A stretch of 64,000 bases of DNA from Halalkalibacter hemicellulosilyticusJCM 9152 (GTDB lineage: Bacteria; Bacillota; Bacilli; Bacillales; Bacillaceae_D): the NCBI RefSeq assembly GCF_000513115.1, contig NZ_BAUU01000002.1:124001-188000 (forward strand), read 5' to 3'. Both the position numbers and the translations under genes were made by a program. Of this stretch, positions 20,201-29,233 are shown piece after piece (the stretch's first letter is position 1; each line of letters opens with the position of its first letter). The notes beneath the pieces were generated by a model, which was given only the letters and a program-made list of their open reading frames with translations, did no database searches and was not told the DNA's origin.

Positions 20201-20870
20201 ACAGTTATTCGTTTATTTAAGAGAACGAATCCGTTTTCAACTGAATGATAATTATCAAGATATCGTCAATGTTACAACCGTTACAGGTGCTAACAAACGA
20301 ACCCAAAAACAAACGTTACGTTCTGCTTTAGTAGAATGGCTCAATGAAGGAGATCATTTTATTAAACAGGAACTACAGGCGACATTCGTTCGTATTGATG
20401 CGAAAATTCATCTTTCTATAAATGAATGGATAGACTTGCTAATGGTAAGAATACAAAACGATTTTCAATCATTGAGCCGTCCGGTTGAGGACATGAACCA
20501 TTTTCAAGTAGACATTAGGTCAAGGCGATTTTTAGAAATTGAAATAGATCGGTATATCCAACAATTCCATTCACTACGTCGATTTTTTGAAGAGGGTGAA
20601 AATCGACGCTGGAAGGAAGAGTTAGTCACTAAAGGGACAGAGCATGTTCAGGAGCAATTAAAAGCTTGTGAAGATGAAACCATTATTCACTTGCATTCTT
20701 TTATCGAACAATATGTAGCAAATATAAAAGAACAATTTTATGATAAATTACAACGTCAATCCGACCGATTCTATTCATTAATGAATGATACACAATTAGA
20801 TATATTATTTACGGAAGAAAAGAAAGTAAATCAATTCATTAAAGACGGTGTCTCACAGCTTCAAAAATGA
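17280..20870 (+). CDS. dynA: Double dynamin-like GTPase DynA (YpbR)
   Basis: 1197-aa fusion of two dynamin-family units. The first P-loop GHFSAGKSTVLNRL is near residue 36 with its DTPGVDS switch near 135; the second, GAFSAGKSSFANAL, is near residue 617 with DTPGVNS near 778. Each GTPase is followed by long helical stretches (middle/GED-like and paddle regions). B. subtilis DynA has the same architecture and about the same length; it tethers and fuses membranes and protects against phage- and antibiotic-induced membrane damage. The start at ATG 17280 (AGGTGGAG upstream) is preferred over GTG 17271. Confidence 0.92.
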   Translation: MIETLERVIRETEQETLKKMKIQNKVQEQSFQVAFCGHFSAGKSTVLNRLMGKDLLPTSPIPTSANIIRIQNGSLGLTIQNKEGVEQKWEGEIPWEQVRNFGMNGVDIHSITISAPLPFLNERSVIFDTPGVDSTDPTHQEVTMDALQETDLIVYVMEYNHVQSETNLNFLKQLTDENKPIYMIINQIDKHDEDELSFKHFDHSTRETLKNWGIHYLKLAYTSMKAHHHPLNDWTEVDEDIKTLLYFSNDLVPLANKRLLQGFYLRIMLRLEDDRNEAIQEIKDKMLHSGLNPNDIREREELLNKRSDLEGAKARLEQNFTKQWNDLVKNVTLFPYTTTELTRQWLEAMDPSYRVGWIFSKKKTDQARQERLQRLKNELEDKVQSLIIFHLQALFRSYDLDLLTNRHEVEAAIEKLTISLDYDFFTSSVQQGPKNRDYVFTYTKERTKEIVSRIKRQATHVLELIQIGMENYWTRERNSVSERLNQLRVVEQYVGEMNERKKRYDDVIVEYAREASQYKDEDRYESMLKSTMQRTLPTFAQHEWGEMTLPNESVIGVVEQEGSEAPNDRFDEKIAMKWIKELKSHFQNAGHHAVDEERKEILKRIKRFENRTFTISLFGAFSAGKSSFANALLGDHVLPVSPNPTTATVNVVKQSNHEHESGTALIEMKSEQTIRKEIELVSKQLEVDVSYETIQKWDHTKYTATSKWQKTYHAYLTMLKTGLSGQEDFLLDDSYSVSLNDVSPFIAKEERACLVQKVTIFYDCELTKNGVVLVDTPGVNSIHGRHTQVAFKQVQQSDAIFYVSYYNHSFSKADQLFLQQMAKVNDGFREDKLYFILNASDLASNESELNGVKNHVIQQLKNNGISEPRLFALSSKKGLSGKQSNEPDNPFQNFERTFYASTINDILKLSYMLIVDEIKKYKEILIESIDLIQSENDKKEEKEKELHAKLKHWKEEVSNTSYDVISQLSKQELQQLFVYLRERIRFQLNDNYQDIVNVTTVTGANKRTQKQTLRSALVEWLNEGDHFIKQELQATFVRIDAKIHLSINEWIDLLMVRIQNDFQSLSRPVEDMNHFQVDIRSRRFLEIEIDRYIQQFHSLRRFFEEGENRRWKEELVTKGTEHVQEQLKACEDETIIHLHSFIEQYVANIKEQFYDKLQRQSDRFYSLMNDTQLDILFTEEKKVNQFIKDGVSQLQK

Positions 20871-20882
20871 CAAAAAACTATT

Positions 20883-20932
20883 AAAGCAGTCTTAAAGGTT
20901 ACATGTTGTATCCTTTAAGACTGCTTTTATTT
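20883..20932. terminator. Bidirectional terminator between dynA and ponA
   Basis: Perfect 16-bp arms AAAGCAGTCTTAAAGG / CCTTTAAGACTGCTTT with a 13-base loop, T-rich on the right and A-rich on the left, so it can stop both dynA and the minus-strand ponA. Confidence 0.9.
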
Positions 20933-20949
20933 ACATATAGTTCCTCTAT

Positions 20950-23567
20950 TTATTCAGTTGTCTCTTCATCATCGACATTCGTATCGTTATCACCGTCTCC
21001 ATCACTAGAAGGAGGGGAATCACCATTATCCGTATCATTATCACCACTATCCGTATCACTATCACCATTCCCATTCGAAGGGTCACCATCTCCATTCGAA
21101 CCATCTCCATTGCCAATATTATCGGTAGGATCAGGTATATCGTTAGGATCTTCATCATCTGGTGCATCAGGGTCATCAACAGGATCCTCAACAGCCTCAG
21201 GGATCTCTATCGTTACAGACGCCGGATCACTTCTCAAGCTCGAATGGTCATCGGAAAGGGCGGTAACATAAAATTGATACGTAACACCTTCATCAGGAGA
21301 ACCGTAAATATATTGCATATCTTTCTTCCTGTCTAATGTTTGTAAGTCACCACCGTCAACTGAAACTTGAATTTCAAATGTGACTTGGTCTCTAAATTCA
21401 TCTGGATAATTCCAGCTCATTATAATTTGGTTAGAGCTCTCTTCATAGTTCGCCATCAGATCGCTAGGAGATTCAATGTCGATAAATTCTTCTGATACTC
21501 TAGTCGGCTCATTACCACGTACAAATAATTCATAAACAATCTCACTACTTGGCGTAAAATCACTTGGTAGTAGCCTGTGGAACGTTCTACGCCAACACGA
21601 ACAACGGAGTTCGGCATTGTAAAATCTGGTGTTTCAATAGTAGATGATACTTCCTCAACAACTGCCTTAAATATTTGCTGAGCAATTTGTCTAGATGAAT
21701 CTTGACTAGGGAAGTAATTGTTCTCTGAATGCTGGTTAAATCCTGTCCAAACAGCTGCTGTATATTTAGTTGTATAACCAGCAAACCAAATATCAGGAGC
21801 AGCATTTGCAGGAATATTGTATTGTTCCCGAGTATCTCGATCAAAGTTTGTTGTACCAGTCTTACCAGCCATAGGTAAACCTGATATATTAGCCGTCCCA
21901 CCAGTTCCATCTGTAACGGCTGTTTTCAACATGTCAGTAACCATATAAGCCGTATAATCACTCATTGCCATTTGCGATTCCGGTTCAAATTCTAACACGC
22001 GACCATCTGGGAATTCGACTTTTCTAACAGAATATGGTTGTGTATATGTTCCATTATTTCCAAAGGCCGCATAAGCACCTGCTAAATCTTTCGTTGAAAG
22101 CGGAATAGCACCTAACCCGTACGATTCATGCATTGTATCAATAGACATACCAAGTTGCTCCCCAAATTCTTTTGCTCGATCCGTTCCAACTTCCTGTAAT
22201 GCTTTAACGGCGGGAACATTTCGCGAAGCAGCTAAAGCTCTTCTCATAGACATCCGACCTTGGAATGTACCGTCAAAGTTATTAATTTCAGTACCATCCG
22301 AATACGAATGAGGTTCATCTGTAATCATATGACCAGTGGACCATTGTAAATATTCAATTGCTGGTCCATAGTCTAGTAATGGTTTAGCCGTTGAACCAAT
22401 TTGACGTTTGGCTTCAGTCGCATAATTAAACCCTCTTTGTTGTCCGGAATCCTCACGACCACTTCCGACTGCTTTAATTTGACCAGTTTCAGTATCTAAC
22501 AGTGTAATAGCAGCTTGGAAATCCTCGTTATCAGGATAATTTTGAATATACTCACTCGTTTGTAATACTGTTTCAACATGTTCTTGTGCATCTGTATCTA
22601 ATGTTGTGTACACCTTCAAGCCCGAATTGTATATATCACTGCTTGTAATGCCATCAATCTCTTCTAATTCATTTAAAACAAGATTATAAAATGCTTCGTA
22701 GGCGTAAGCCTCGCGTTCTGTCACATCTAATTGCTCTTCAATTGAAATTGCCTCAGCCTCAGCAGCCTCTTCCTCAGTAATCTTTCCGTGCTGAACCATT
22801 AATGATAAGACTAAATTACGTCTACTTTCAGCAGCTTCTGGATTAACAGTTGGATCGTAGAAGCTTGGGCGCCTAGGAATTCCTGCTAGTAGCGCAGCAT
22901 CAGCCAAAGAAAGCTCTTCAACCGTCTTGTTAAAATATCGTTGTGATGCTAGCTCAATTCCATAAACACCTGATCCTAAATAAATCTGATTTAAATACAT
23001 CTCAAGGATTTGATCTTTTGAATATTGCTGCTCTAATTTAATAGCTAAATACTGCTCTTGAATTTTCCGAGACATTAATTTGTCATTTTCCAAAAATAAA
23101 TTTTTGACGAGCTGTTGTGTAATCGTACTCGCACCTTCCGCTCCAAATCCATCTGTAATATTTGCTGCAACAGCGCCAAACAGACGGCGAATATCGATAC
23201 CAAAATGGTCTCTAAAACGGATATCTTCTACAGCGATAAATGCATCTTGGACGACAGAAGGGACGTCACTTATTGAGACGTTCATACGTCGCTCAGAAGA
23301 TTCAAGCTGAGAGACAAATTCATCATTTTGGTCATACATGAGTGCCCCTTGTGTTAGCATTAATTGTTCTTCATCCAATTCAGGCGCATTACTAATAATT
23401 GCAAATACAGTAATACCAGTTGCAATGATCGCGACTGCGATGGCAATTGCAGTTGCGATGGCAATTTTCTTTATAAGCTGTTTTTTTGATTTCCCTTTAT
23501 TATTACTATTTTGTTTTTTCTTTTGGGCCTGACGACGCGCTTGCCTTGTGTTCAGTTGATCTGACAT
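20950..23567 (-). CDS. ponA: Penicillin-binding protein 1A/1B (PonA), with a one-base frameshift
   Basis: Class A PBP. It has a basic cytoplasmic tail and a membrane segment (about residues 32-55), a GT51 transglycosylase (EDIRFRDHFG with catalytic Glu, and STITQQLVKN), and a transpeptidase with GSTAKPL (SxxK), SRN and KTGT. RBS AAAGGGAG, start 23567. The frame holds until about 21570, where GGC TAC TAC is followed in another frame by PSDFTPSSEIVYELF and then a fibronectin type III domain (about 21460-21200) and an Asp/Gly/Asn-rich acidic tail ending at 20950. One missing base near 21566-21570 (a GG run on the + strand) explains it; repaired length is about 872 aa. Without repair the protein is 703 aa with an unrelated tail ending at 21456. 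The transglycosylase and transpeptidase domains are unaffected. Confidence 0.88.
20962..21125 (-). repeat. Low-complexity acidic tail-coding repeat of ponA
   Basis: Short CCATC/ATCACC-type units repeat here and encode a GDGSNGDGDPSNGNGDSDTD-like tail. B. subtilis PBP1 also ends in a low-complexity, Asn/Gly-rich extension, but the Asp content here is higher. Confidence 0.6.
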
Positions 23568-23595
23568 CGTTCATTCTCCCTTTCTTATTCATTCA

Positions 23596-24216
23596 TTATG
23601 ACTCGTCCATGAAGTAGATCGAATCAACCACCTCTAAATAATCAATACGTGGATGATATCCTATTTTAATCAAATGACCATAAATTTCAATATCTTTTTT
23701 ACGAATAGATTTACGATCGGTTTCTTTTTTTCGATAAAACGTAATAAGGTGCTTAGCTTCAAGCAAATAAATTTCCTCAGCAAAAGAAAAGCGAAGTATA
23801 ACAAATGCAATGCCACCATGTTCAATAATTTGTTCCATATGATTGACTTGATGATCGTGAAAATTTTTTAACGGAAAGGAGGTTTTATTTTTTGTTTCTT
23901 TAGCCTCGAAGTCTATATAACGTCCTCGATATACTCCATTATAGTCTGTTGTTGACGCTTGTTTAAAATAAGCTTCTTTAATAACAGCAGCACTTCGCTT
24001 TGGGTAATCAACATGAACAATTTGAACTGGTGTTGGTTTTTTATGAATAATAGCACGACCATCCGCTAAATAATATTGATTCGCCATGTTCAAATCGTCT
24101 TCAAGTGTCATTCCTCGATTACTATACAAAGTAGTGGGTTCACTTCTTTTTTTAGGCGCGTTATTTACGACATTCCCTTTATTGAATTTTTTCCCGTTTG
24201 GATAATGAATTGCCAC
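23596..24216 (-). CDS. recU: Holliday junction resolvase RecU
   Basis: 206 aa, identical in length to B. subtilis RecU. It has the [12 protein letters not shown] block near residues 31-42, and the metal-binding nuclease core in [19 protein letters not shown] (Asp/Glu/Lys) with the following HDHQV. It cleaves four-way junctions and modulates RecA. The start is GTG at 24216 with GGAAGGG about 12 bases upstream. It lies 28 bases upstream of ponA on the same strand, reproducing the recU-ponA operon of B. subtilis. Confidence 0.94.
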   Translation of the reverse strand: MAIHYPNGKKFNKGNVVNNAPKKRSEPTTLYSNRGMTLEDDLNMANQYYLADGRAIIHKKPTPVQIVHVDYPKRSAAVIKEAYFKQASTTDYNGVYRGRYIDFEAKETKNKTSFPLKNFHDHQVNHMEQIIEHGGIAFVILRFSFAEEIYLLEAKHLITFYRKKETDRKSIRKKDIEIYGHLIKIGYHPRIDYLEVVDSIYFMDES

Positions 24217-24357
24217 GCGAAATCACAGCCCTTCCAAACTGATATGCATCCTTGAAAGTAGACAGAACTAAAATGCATGAATAATCTTCATCACATTATA
24301 TTACCATAAGTTGCAAGACAATGTTGTAGAACTTTCAAGGAGATAAGGTGAAAAATA

Positions 24358-25302
24358 ATGAAAAATCATGTAGTTCAATCAATTTTAAACAAAACTTATA
24401 AAGGAAACCTTGATAATATTTCACGAACCAGATTTTATTTCAATTTTTATAAAAAACATCCTGAAATAAGGTGGGCATTCCTAGCGAGTATGGTTTCAAG
24501 AAATGCCGGTTGGAATATAACGGACTTATCAAGCAAATGGTTTCAACAACTCATTTCGAAAGAGCATCGCGCCATTCTATTTCAGACGTATGAAAGAGCA
24601 AATTGGACAATCTTTGCTGATGCGTATCCTCAACTTCTTTGGTATGAATACATAAAAAAAACGAATCATTCCGATATAACTATTTTGAAAAACTTAAACG
24701 TATCCCAATTTATGCAAAAAGAATGGTTGCATTTTTTAGAAAAACGTGATGAAGAACGATTATGTATCGCACTCGTCATTAATGAACAATTTGTTCTTCA
24801 ACAAAATGTTATCGAACAAGAGCTATACCGAAAAAAAGTCTTCTCAACGGCTTTATATTGGTTAGAAGAACATGGTCATTTCAGCTATGTATTATTTCCT
24901 ACTACTGATGGACGCCTGTATGGATACTATATAAGACAATTTACAAAAGTAAAAAAACGAATTACATTAGGCAAACAGTTAATGAATCTCCTTTTTCATC
25001 CTGAACTGAGAGGGGACTTTTATCAATTTGCTTGTAAAGTTGAACCAACCGGATCTCGTAATGAATATAGGAGTCATTTAAATTGGTCGACAGCGAATAC
25101 TAGTCCGTATTTGCGATTGGCATGTCCAATCATTCATCATCATTGGAAGTACAAAAAAGATTGGAGTTTGCAAATGAATGGACACCGTTTTTTGAAAAAC
25201 AGAAAGATAATTATACCAAAAGAAATGAATAAGTGGGTACAGAGAAAAGAACTAGAATTAGGCCTAGTAGTAAAGGCGTCTTTACTCATAGGTGGCTATT
25301 AA
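24358..25302 (+). CDS. yppC: YppC-like protein (DUF2515)
   Basis: 314 aa, divergent from recU as yppC is in B. subtilis. Visible family blocks are ASMVSRNAGWNITDL near residue 43-57, FQTYERANWTIFADAYPQL, and TGSRNEYRSHLNWSTANTSPYLR. There is no signal peptide or clear membrane segment. RBS CAAGGAGAT lies upstream of ATG 24358. Function unknown. The 140-base divergent region must contain promoters for both recU and this gene. Confidence 0.85.
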   Translation: MKNHVVQSILNKTYKGNLDNISRTRFYFNFYKKHPEIRWAFLASMVSRNAGWNITDLSSKWFQQLISKEHRAILFQTYERANWTIFADAYPQLLWYEYIKKTNHSDITILKNLNVSQFMQKEWLHFLEKRDEERLCIALVINEQFVLQQNVIEQELYRKKVFSTALYWLEEHGHFSYVLFPTTDGRLYGYYIRQFTKVKKRITLGKQLMNLLFHPELRGDFYQFACKVEPTGSRNEYRSHLNWSTANTSPYLRLACPIIHHHWKYKKDWSLQMNGHRFLKNRKIIIPKEMNKWVQRKELELGLVVKASLLIGGY

Positions 25303-25425
25303 GTGAAAGGTACACATCAAAAAAGGTTAAAGGAATAAGAGGCTGTCTCCAAAATAGAAAAGACACTTTTGAACAGAACATTACTAGTATAGAGAATGGA
25401 TAATTATCTCAAGTCCCTATTTAGA

Positions 25426-25460
25426 AAGAACCACCTTGCTAATTAGACAAGGTGGTTCTT
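25426..25460. terminator. Terminator-like hairpin between yppC and the sspM-like gene
   Basis: Perfect 13-bp arms AAGAACCACCTTG / CAAGGTGGTTCTT with a nine-base loop. On the minus strand TTTCTAAA follows, on the + strand CCTC, so it best suits the leftward sspM-like gene and may also stop yppC. Confidence 0.7.
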
Positions 25461-25500
25461 CCTCTATGTTTCACATTGCAAGCTTAAAAGCATGGTGAAA

Positions 25501-25602
25501 TTATTCTGCTGGACGGTTTGGTCCACCTAGCTTTTTATCGCCTTTATTTAATTCCTTACGTTGCTTTTCCTGTTGTTTCGTTTCTTTATTGTTTTTTGTC
25601 AT
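25501..25602 (-). CDS. sspM: Small acid-soluble spore protein, SspM-like
   Basis: 33-aa peptide starting MTKNNKETKQQEKQ and ending DKKLGGPNRPAE. As I recall it, B. subtilis SspM is 34 aa and ends KKLGGPNRPST, so the C-terminal signature matches and the rest is similarly Lys/Gln-rich. RBS AAAAAAGGAGG is optimal, and a terminator lies downstream. Minor SASPs of this type are made in the forespore; no sigma-G promoter could be assigned with confidence upstream. Confidence 0.75.
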   Translation of the reverse strand: MTKNNKETKQQEKQRKELNKGDKKLGGPNRPAE

Positions 25603-25773
25603 CTAAAGACCTCCTTTTTTATTGAAATCGTTCCATAGTTTATCCAAAAGGTAGCATCTCATACAGAATTAGCACTTTCTTTGCCGAACCAATACTAGTT
25701 TTGTCAACGTGAAAGGAAATGAATATCGTTCTATGGAATACATTTTGTACGATAAAAAGAGGAGGGTGTTAAC

Positions 25774-26022
25774 GTGGAATATGTCATTCGCGTAAATGAT
25801 CATGAACAATCGATTCAGAATTACAAAAACAACTCCCAACATGGAAACTATGTCACAGGTGCAACCATACAGTGTAAACTTGATTCAATTGAAAATCTAT
25901 TTGAAGAATATGATTGTATGAGACATTTAAAGTATGAAAGAAATGTGAATCAGTTAACTGAATTTCATACAATGTTCACCAAAATGAAGAATCGATTAAA
26001 GGCATTTAATAATGAATGTTGA
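25774..26022 (+). CDS. Small hypothetical protein, possibly YppD
   Basis: 82 aa from a GTG start with GAGGAGGG upstream. It is charged and soluble, with a predicted helical second half (LTEFHTMFTKMKNRLKAF). Length and position between yppC and yppE fit B. subtilis YppD, but I cannot confirm homology from sequence alone. A TTGTCA-N17-TATCGT pair around 25695-25725 may be its promoter. Confidence 0.6.
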   Translation: MEYVIRVNDHEQSIQNYKNNSQHGNYVTGATIQCKLDSIENLFEEYDCMRHLKYERNVNQLTEFHTMFTKMKNRLKAFNNEC

Positions 26023-26088
26023 AAATTGATATTTCTTACGTCTTTCGATTTATCGCCACCTTTGGTATGATACAAAAAGGAGGGCGTT

Positions 26089-26481
26089 ATGCTAGAACAA
26101 AATAAGCTAGAACAGTTAGAACGATTAACAAAAGAATTATGCATACGAAATGATGAAGCAAGAAATGATTTTATACAAGTAGTCAAAAGAGAGGGGTATG
26201 AGGTTGATTTTTACGGAAAAGTGAAACCTTTTGCTGATCAGGTGAAAGATATTAGAGACAATTGGCTTCCATTAGCTGTCGCATTCGTGCAGGAAGCTAA
26301 ACCTCTACATCTTCATCCTTCTCAATTGAATCAAACAGAAGAGAATTTAGAAATTGTCGCCATTAAATCATTTTACTCAAATACAAGTAGAAAACGACAG
26401 ATGGAAACTTTCAAATCAGTTGACTTTGTACTGTCACAACTATTATCCGCCATCGATCAATACAAAAAAGAGAGCTACTAG
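26089..26481 (+). CDS. yppE: YppE-like protein (DUF1798)
   Basis: 130-aa all-helical protein. ADQVKDIRDNWLPLAVAFV and the C-terminal RQMETFKSVDFVLSQLLSAI are typical of DUF1798 (B. subtilis YppE, a four-helix bundle of unknown function). RBS AAAAGGAGGG. Position downstream of yppC agrees with B. subtilis. Confidence 0.82.
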   Translation: MLEQNKLEQLERLTKELCIRNDEARNDFIQVVKREGYEVDFYGKVKPFADQVKDIRDNWLPLAVAFVQEAKPLHLHPSQLNQTEENLEIVAIKSFYSNTSRKRQMETFKSVDFVLSQLLSAIDQYKKESY

Positions 26482-26506
26482 CATATCTAGTAACTCTCTT
26501 TTTATA
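26467..26506 (+). terminator. Terminator after yppE
   Basis: AAAAGAGAG, TACTAG / CTAGTA, CTCTCTTTTT: a stem of about 14 bp overlapping the yppE stop, with a T-tail. Confidence 0.75.
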
Positions 26507-26548
26507 TGTACATATTCCTAACTACACGCAATCGAAGAAAATAAGTGA

Positions 26549-26749
26549 TTATCCGTTATCACGAATTTCAAGATAGATTAAATAAATCATTGTCACAATC
26601 GATAAGATTGTAAGTGAAACAACAAGCAAGCCAGATGGTTCAGAACTAGCAGCTTCATCACCATTTTCAGCAGCTGCTGCCAGAACTTGTGCTGGTACCA
26701 TACAGATTAGCATGATTATCGCTGTTGATAGCATCCATTTTAATTTCAT
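26549..26749 (-). CDS. Small membrane or exported protein (66 aa)
   Basis: Signal-peptide-like start (MKLKWMLSTAIIMLICMVPAQ, then VLAAAA), a short acidic linker, then a membrane segment (about residues 40-60, LLVVSLTILSIVTMIYLIYL) and a charged end. RBS TTGAGGAGGG precedes ATG 26749. Depending on cleavage it is a single-pass protein or a hairpin with both ends inside. Family not recognised. Confidence 0.65.
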   Translation of the reverse strand: MKLKWMLSTAIIMLICMVPAQVLAAAAENGDEAASSEPSGLLVVSLTILSIVTMIYLIYLEIRDNG

Positions 26750-26874
26750 ATTCTACCCTCCTCAACCAGAACAGAAAGATCCTTCACTCTATTATAGTAA
26801 GCCGGAATTAAATAATCAATCTTATTATGACAAAATCATACAGGTTATTGAGCAACTGCTCAATGGCTTAGGGG

Positions 26875-26903
26875 TTCGCAAAAGAAAGTCATTGTGATAC
26901 TAT
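26875..26903 (+). promoter_or_regulatory. Putative sigma-A promoter of ilvA
   Basis: TTCGCA (26875-26880), 17-base spacer, TACTAT (26898-26903), about 40 bases before the ilvA start. The gap is too short for a T-box leader. Confidence 0.4.
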
Positions 26904-26941
26904 AGATATACTGTAGACAATGAATCGAGAGGGATAGGATC

Positions 26942-28189
26942 ATGGGAATTTTACATATAGAAGATATTATTATTGCAAACCAACGTTTAAAGGACATTGT
27001 AACACATACGCCATTACAAAAGAATGAAGTATTGTCAGAACGTTACGACTGTAATGTATTTCTAAAAAGAGAAGACTTACAGGTCGTTCGTTCATTTAAA
27101 ATTAGAGGTGCCTATTATCAAATTTCTAGCTTATCTGAAGAGGAATTAAATAATGGCATTGTTTGCGCAAGTGCTGGAAATCATGCACAAGGAGTGGCTT
27201 ACTCCTGCCGAGCGTTGAAAATTCAAGGGAAAATATTTATGCCTTCAACAACTCCGAGACAAAAGGTCGACCAAGTGAAATTTTTTGGAAAGGAATTTGT
27301 TGAAGTATTACTAATTGGTGATACGTTTGATGACTCATACAACGAAGCACTCAGTTATTCTAATGACTACAATATGGCGTTTATCCATCCGTTTAATCAG
27401 GAGAAGATTGTTGCTGGACAAGGGACTGTAGGGATGGAAATCATGAATGACATCGATGACAACATCGATTATTTGTTTTCTTCAATTGGCGGAGGCGGAC
27501 TTATTAGTGGCGTAGGGACTTATATTAAAAGTATTAGTCCAAGAACCCGACTTATTGGTTGTGAGCCTAGTGGCGCACCATCAATGAAGGAATCGTTAAA
27601 ACAAGGAAAAGTGGTCGAGTTAGAGAAAATTGACAAATTTGTAGATGGTGCTGCTGTTAAAAGAGTCGGTGATATTCCATTTTCCATTTGTCAAAATATC
27701 CTAGATGATGTTGTGTTAGTACCTGAAGGGAAAATTTGTACAACCATTTTAGAATTGTACAACCAAAATGCCATTGTTGCTGAGCCTGCAGGAGCGATGT
27801 CAATTGCCGCGCTAGATTTTTATCGCGAAGAGATTAAAGGGAAAAATGTCGTCTGTGTGGTAAGTGGAGGCAATAATGATATTGGGCGGATGCAAGAAAT
27901 GAGAGAGCGTTCTCTTATTTACGAAGGCCTACAGCACTACTTCATTGTCCAATTTCCACAACGCGCAGGTGCGTTAAGAGAATTTATATCAGATGTATTA
28001 GGTCCTGATGATGATATTACACGTTTTGAATATACGAAAAAGAATAACCGTTCAAATGGTCCAGTATTGTTAGGTGTAGAACTAAAATATGCTAGTGACT
28101 ATGATCAATTAATTGATCGCTTAACAAAGAAAGGCTTTGCCTATACAGAGCTAAACAAAGATGAGAGTTTATTTCAGCTTCTGATTTAA
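26942..28189 (+). CDS. ilvA: Threonine ammonia-lyase (threonine deaminase)
   Basis: 415 aa. Fold-type II PLP enzyme: the Schiff-base lysine is in RSFKIRGAYYQI near residues 50-61, ASAGNHAQGVAYS near 78 binds the substrate carboxylate, and SIGGGGLISG is the PLP phosphate loop. One ACT-like regulatory domain follows (residues about 330-410, HYFIVQFPQRAGALREF), as in the short B. subtilis-type enzyme. It makes 2-oxobutyrate for isoleucine synthesis. It is followed 44 bases later by cheV without an obvious terminator. Confidence 0.93.
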   Translation: MGILHIEDIIIANQRLKDIVTHTPLQKNEVLSERYDCNVFLKREDLQVVRSFKIRGAYYQISSLSEEELNNGIVCASAGNHAQGVAYSCRALKIQGKIFMPSTTPRQKVDQVKFFGKEFVEVLLIGDTFDDSYNEALSYSNDYNMAFIHPFNQEKIVAGQGTVGMEIMNDIDDNIDYLFSSIGGGGLISGVGTYIKSISPRTRLIGCEPSGAPSMKESLKQGKVVELEKIDKFVDGAAVKRVGDIPFSICQNILDDVVLVPEGKICTTILELYNQNAIVAEPAGAMSIAALDFYREEIKGKNVVCVVSGGNNDIGRMQEMRERSLIYEGLQHYFIVQFPQRAGALREFISDVLGPDDDITRFEYTKKNNRSNGPVLLGVELKYASDYDQLIDRLTKKGFAYTELNKDESLFQLLI

Positions 28190-28233
28190 ATTTTAAGAAG
28201 TAGTTCTCTAACTTAAAGGGGAGAAGGAAAGAC

Positions 28234-29139
28234 ATGGATGAAAGCAAACAAGGAATTTTACTAGAAACAGGTACAAATGAGTTAGAAATCATTGTTTTTG
28301 AAGTCGGTACAAGCTTATTCGGAATAAATGTCTTGAAAGTGCGTGAAATTATCCCTGCCCAAACGATTACTCCGATTCCAAATAGTCACCGACATATAGA
28401 AGGAATTATTCGGTTACGTGAGGAAGTCATTACAGTAGTCAATTTAACAGATGTATTAGGCTTTGAACCTGCAAATAATTTAAATGATGATAAGTTTATC
28501 ATTGCCGAATTAAATCAGTTAAAAGTAGCTTTTCGTGTTCAAGATGTTTCTCGTATACATCGAATTTCTTGGCAAGATATTCGAAAGCCTAATGAGCTTG
28601 CTCAAAATATCGAAACAGCTGCAACCGGTGTTGTAAAAGTTGAGGACGATATGATTCTACTAGTAGACTTTGAAAAGATTATCGTTGACATAAACCCTGA
28701 ACGTAGCATATCTGTTCACCAAGTCAAGCAACTTGGTGAACGAGAAAGAAATAATAAAAAAATTATAGTAGCCGAAGACTCAGCTATTTTACGTAAATTA
28801 ATTGGAGATACGTTGAAGGAAGCAGGCTATGATCAAGTTCAGTTTTTTGAAGATGGACAAGCACTTTGGGAGTTCTTATATAATAAAAAAGAAGACGAGA
28901 GTCTATTTGATGATCTTCAATTAGTCATTACTGATATTGAAATGCCTAAAATGGATGGACATCATTTAACGAGGCGAATAAAAGACGATGAAATATTGCA
29001 GCAGTTACCTGTTGTTATCTTTTCTTCTCTTATTACAGAAGATTTATTTTATAAAGGTAAAGGGGTCGGTGCCGATGCACAAATTAGTAAACCGCAAATT
29101 GTCGATCTCATTAAAGTAATTGATCAGCTTGTATTGTAA
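28234..29139 (+). CDS. cheV: Chemotaxis coupling protein CheV
   Basis: 301 aa: an N-terminal CheW-like domain (residues about 15-155, with VREIIPAQTITPIPNS and IEGIIRLREEVITVV) fused to a receiver domain (about 175-298). The phospho-acceptor Asp is in VITDIEMPKMDG; the acidic pair is in VAEDSAIL and the conserved Lys is in ISKPQ. It couples receptors to CheA and takes part in adaptation. RBS GGGGAGAAGG. Confidence 0.95.
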   Translation: MDESKQGILLETGTNELEIIVFEVGTSLFGINVLKVREIIPAQTITPIPNSHRHIEGIIRLREEVITVVNLTDVLGFEPANNLNDDKFIIAELNQLKVAFRVQDVSRIHRISWQDIRKPNELAQNIETAATGVVKVEDDMILLVDFEKIIVDINPERSISVHQVKQLGERERNNKKIIVAEDSAILRKLIGDTLKEAGYDQVQFFEDGQALWEFLYNKKEDESLFDDLQLVITDIEMPKMDGHHLTRRIKDDEILQQLPVVIFSSLITEDLFYKGKGVGADAQISKPQIVDLIKVIDQLVL

Positions 29140-29147
29140 TAATATAG

Positions 29148-29195
29148 AAAAAAAGTGCTAAATGGACAACCACTTTTCCGTTAGCACTTTTTTCT
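29148..29195. terminator. Terminator after cheV (bidirectional)
   Basis: AAAAAAGTGCTAA / TTAGCACTTTTTT arms with a 19-base loop. The A-run and T-run on opposite sides allow it to serve cheV and the convergent wall-hydrolase gene. Confidence 0.85.
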
Positions 29196-29233
29196 ATAAA
29201 TAAATTTGCCTCAAGAGTATGATGATAGATTTC

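Noticed and set aside
21456-21560. The 38-residue tail of the unshifted ponA frame as a genuine C-terminus
   Set aside because: The alternative frame gives an uninterrupted FnIII domain and acidic tail as in other PBP1 proteins, so the short tail is a frameshift artefact or mutation product.
26712-26897. 61-codon + strand frame with a Pro/Gln-rich beginning upstream of ilvA
   Set aside because: Its only start lies antisense inside the signal-peptide region of the 66-aa minus-strand gene, without an RBS; the frame then overlaps the ilvA promoter.
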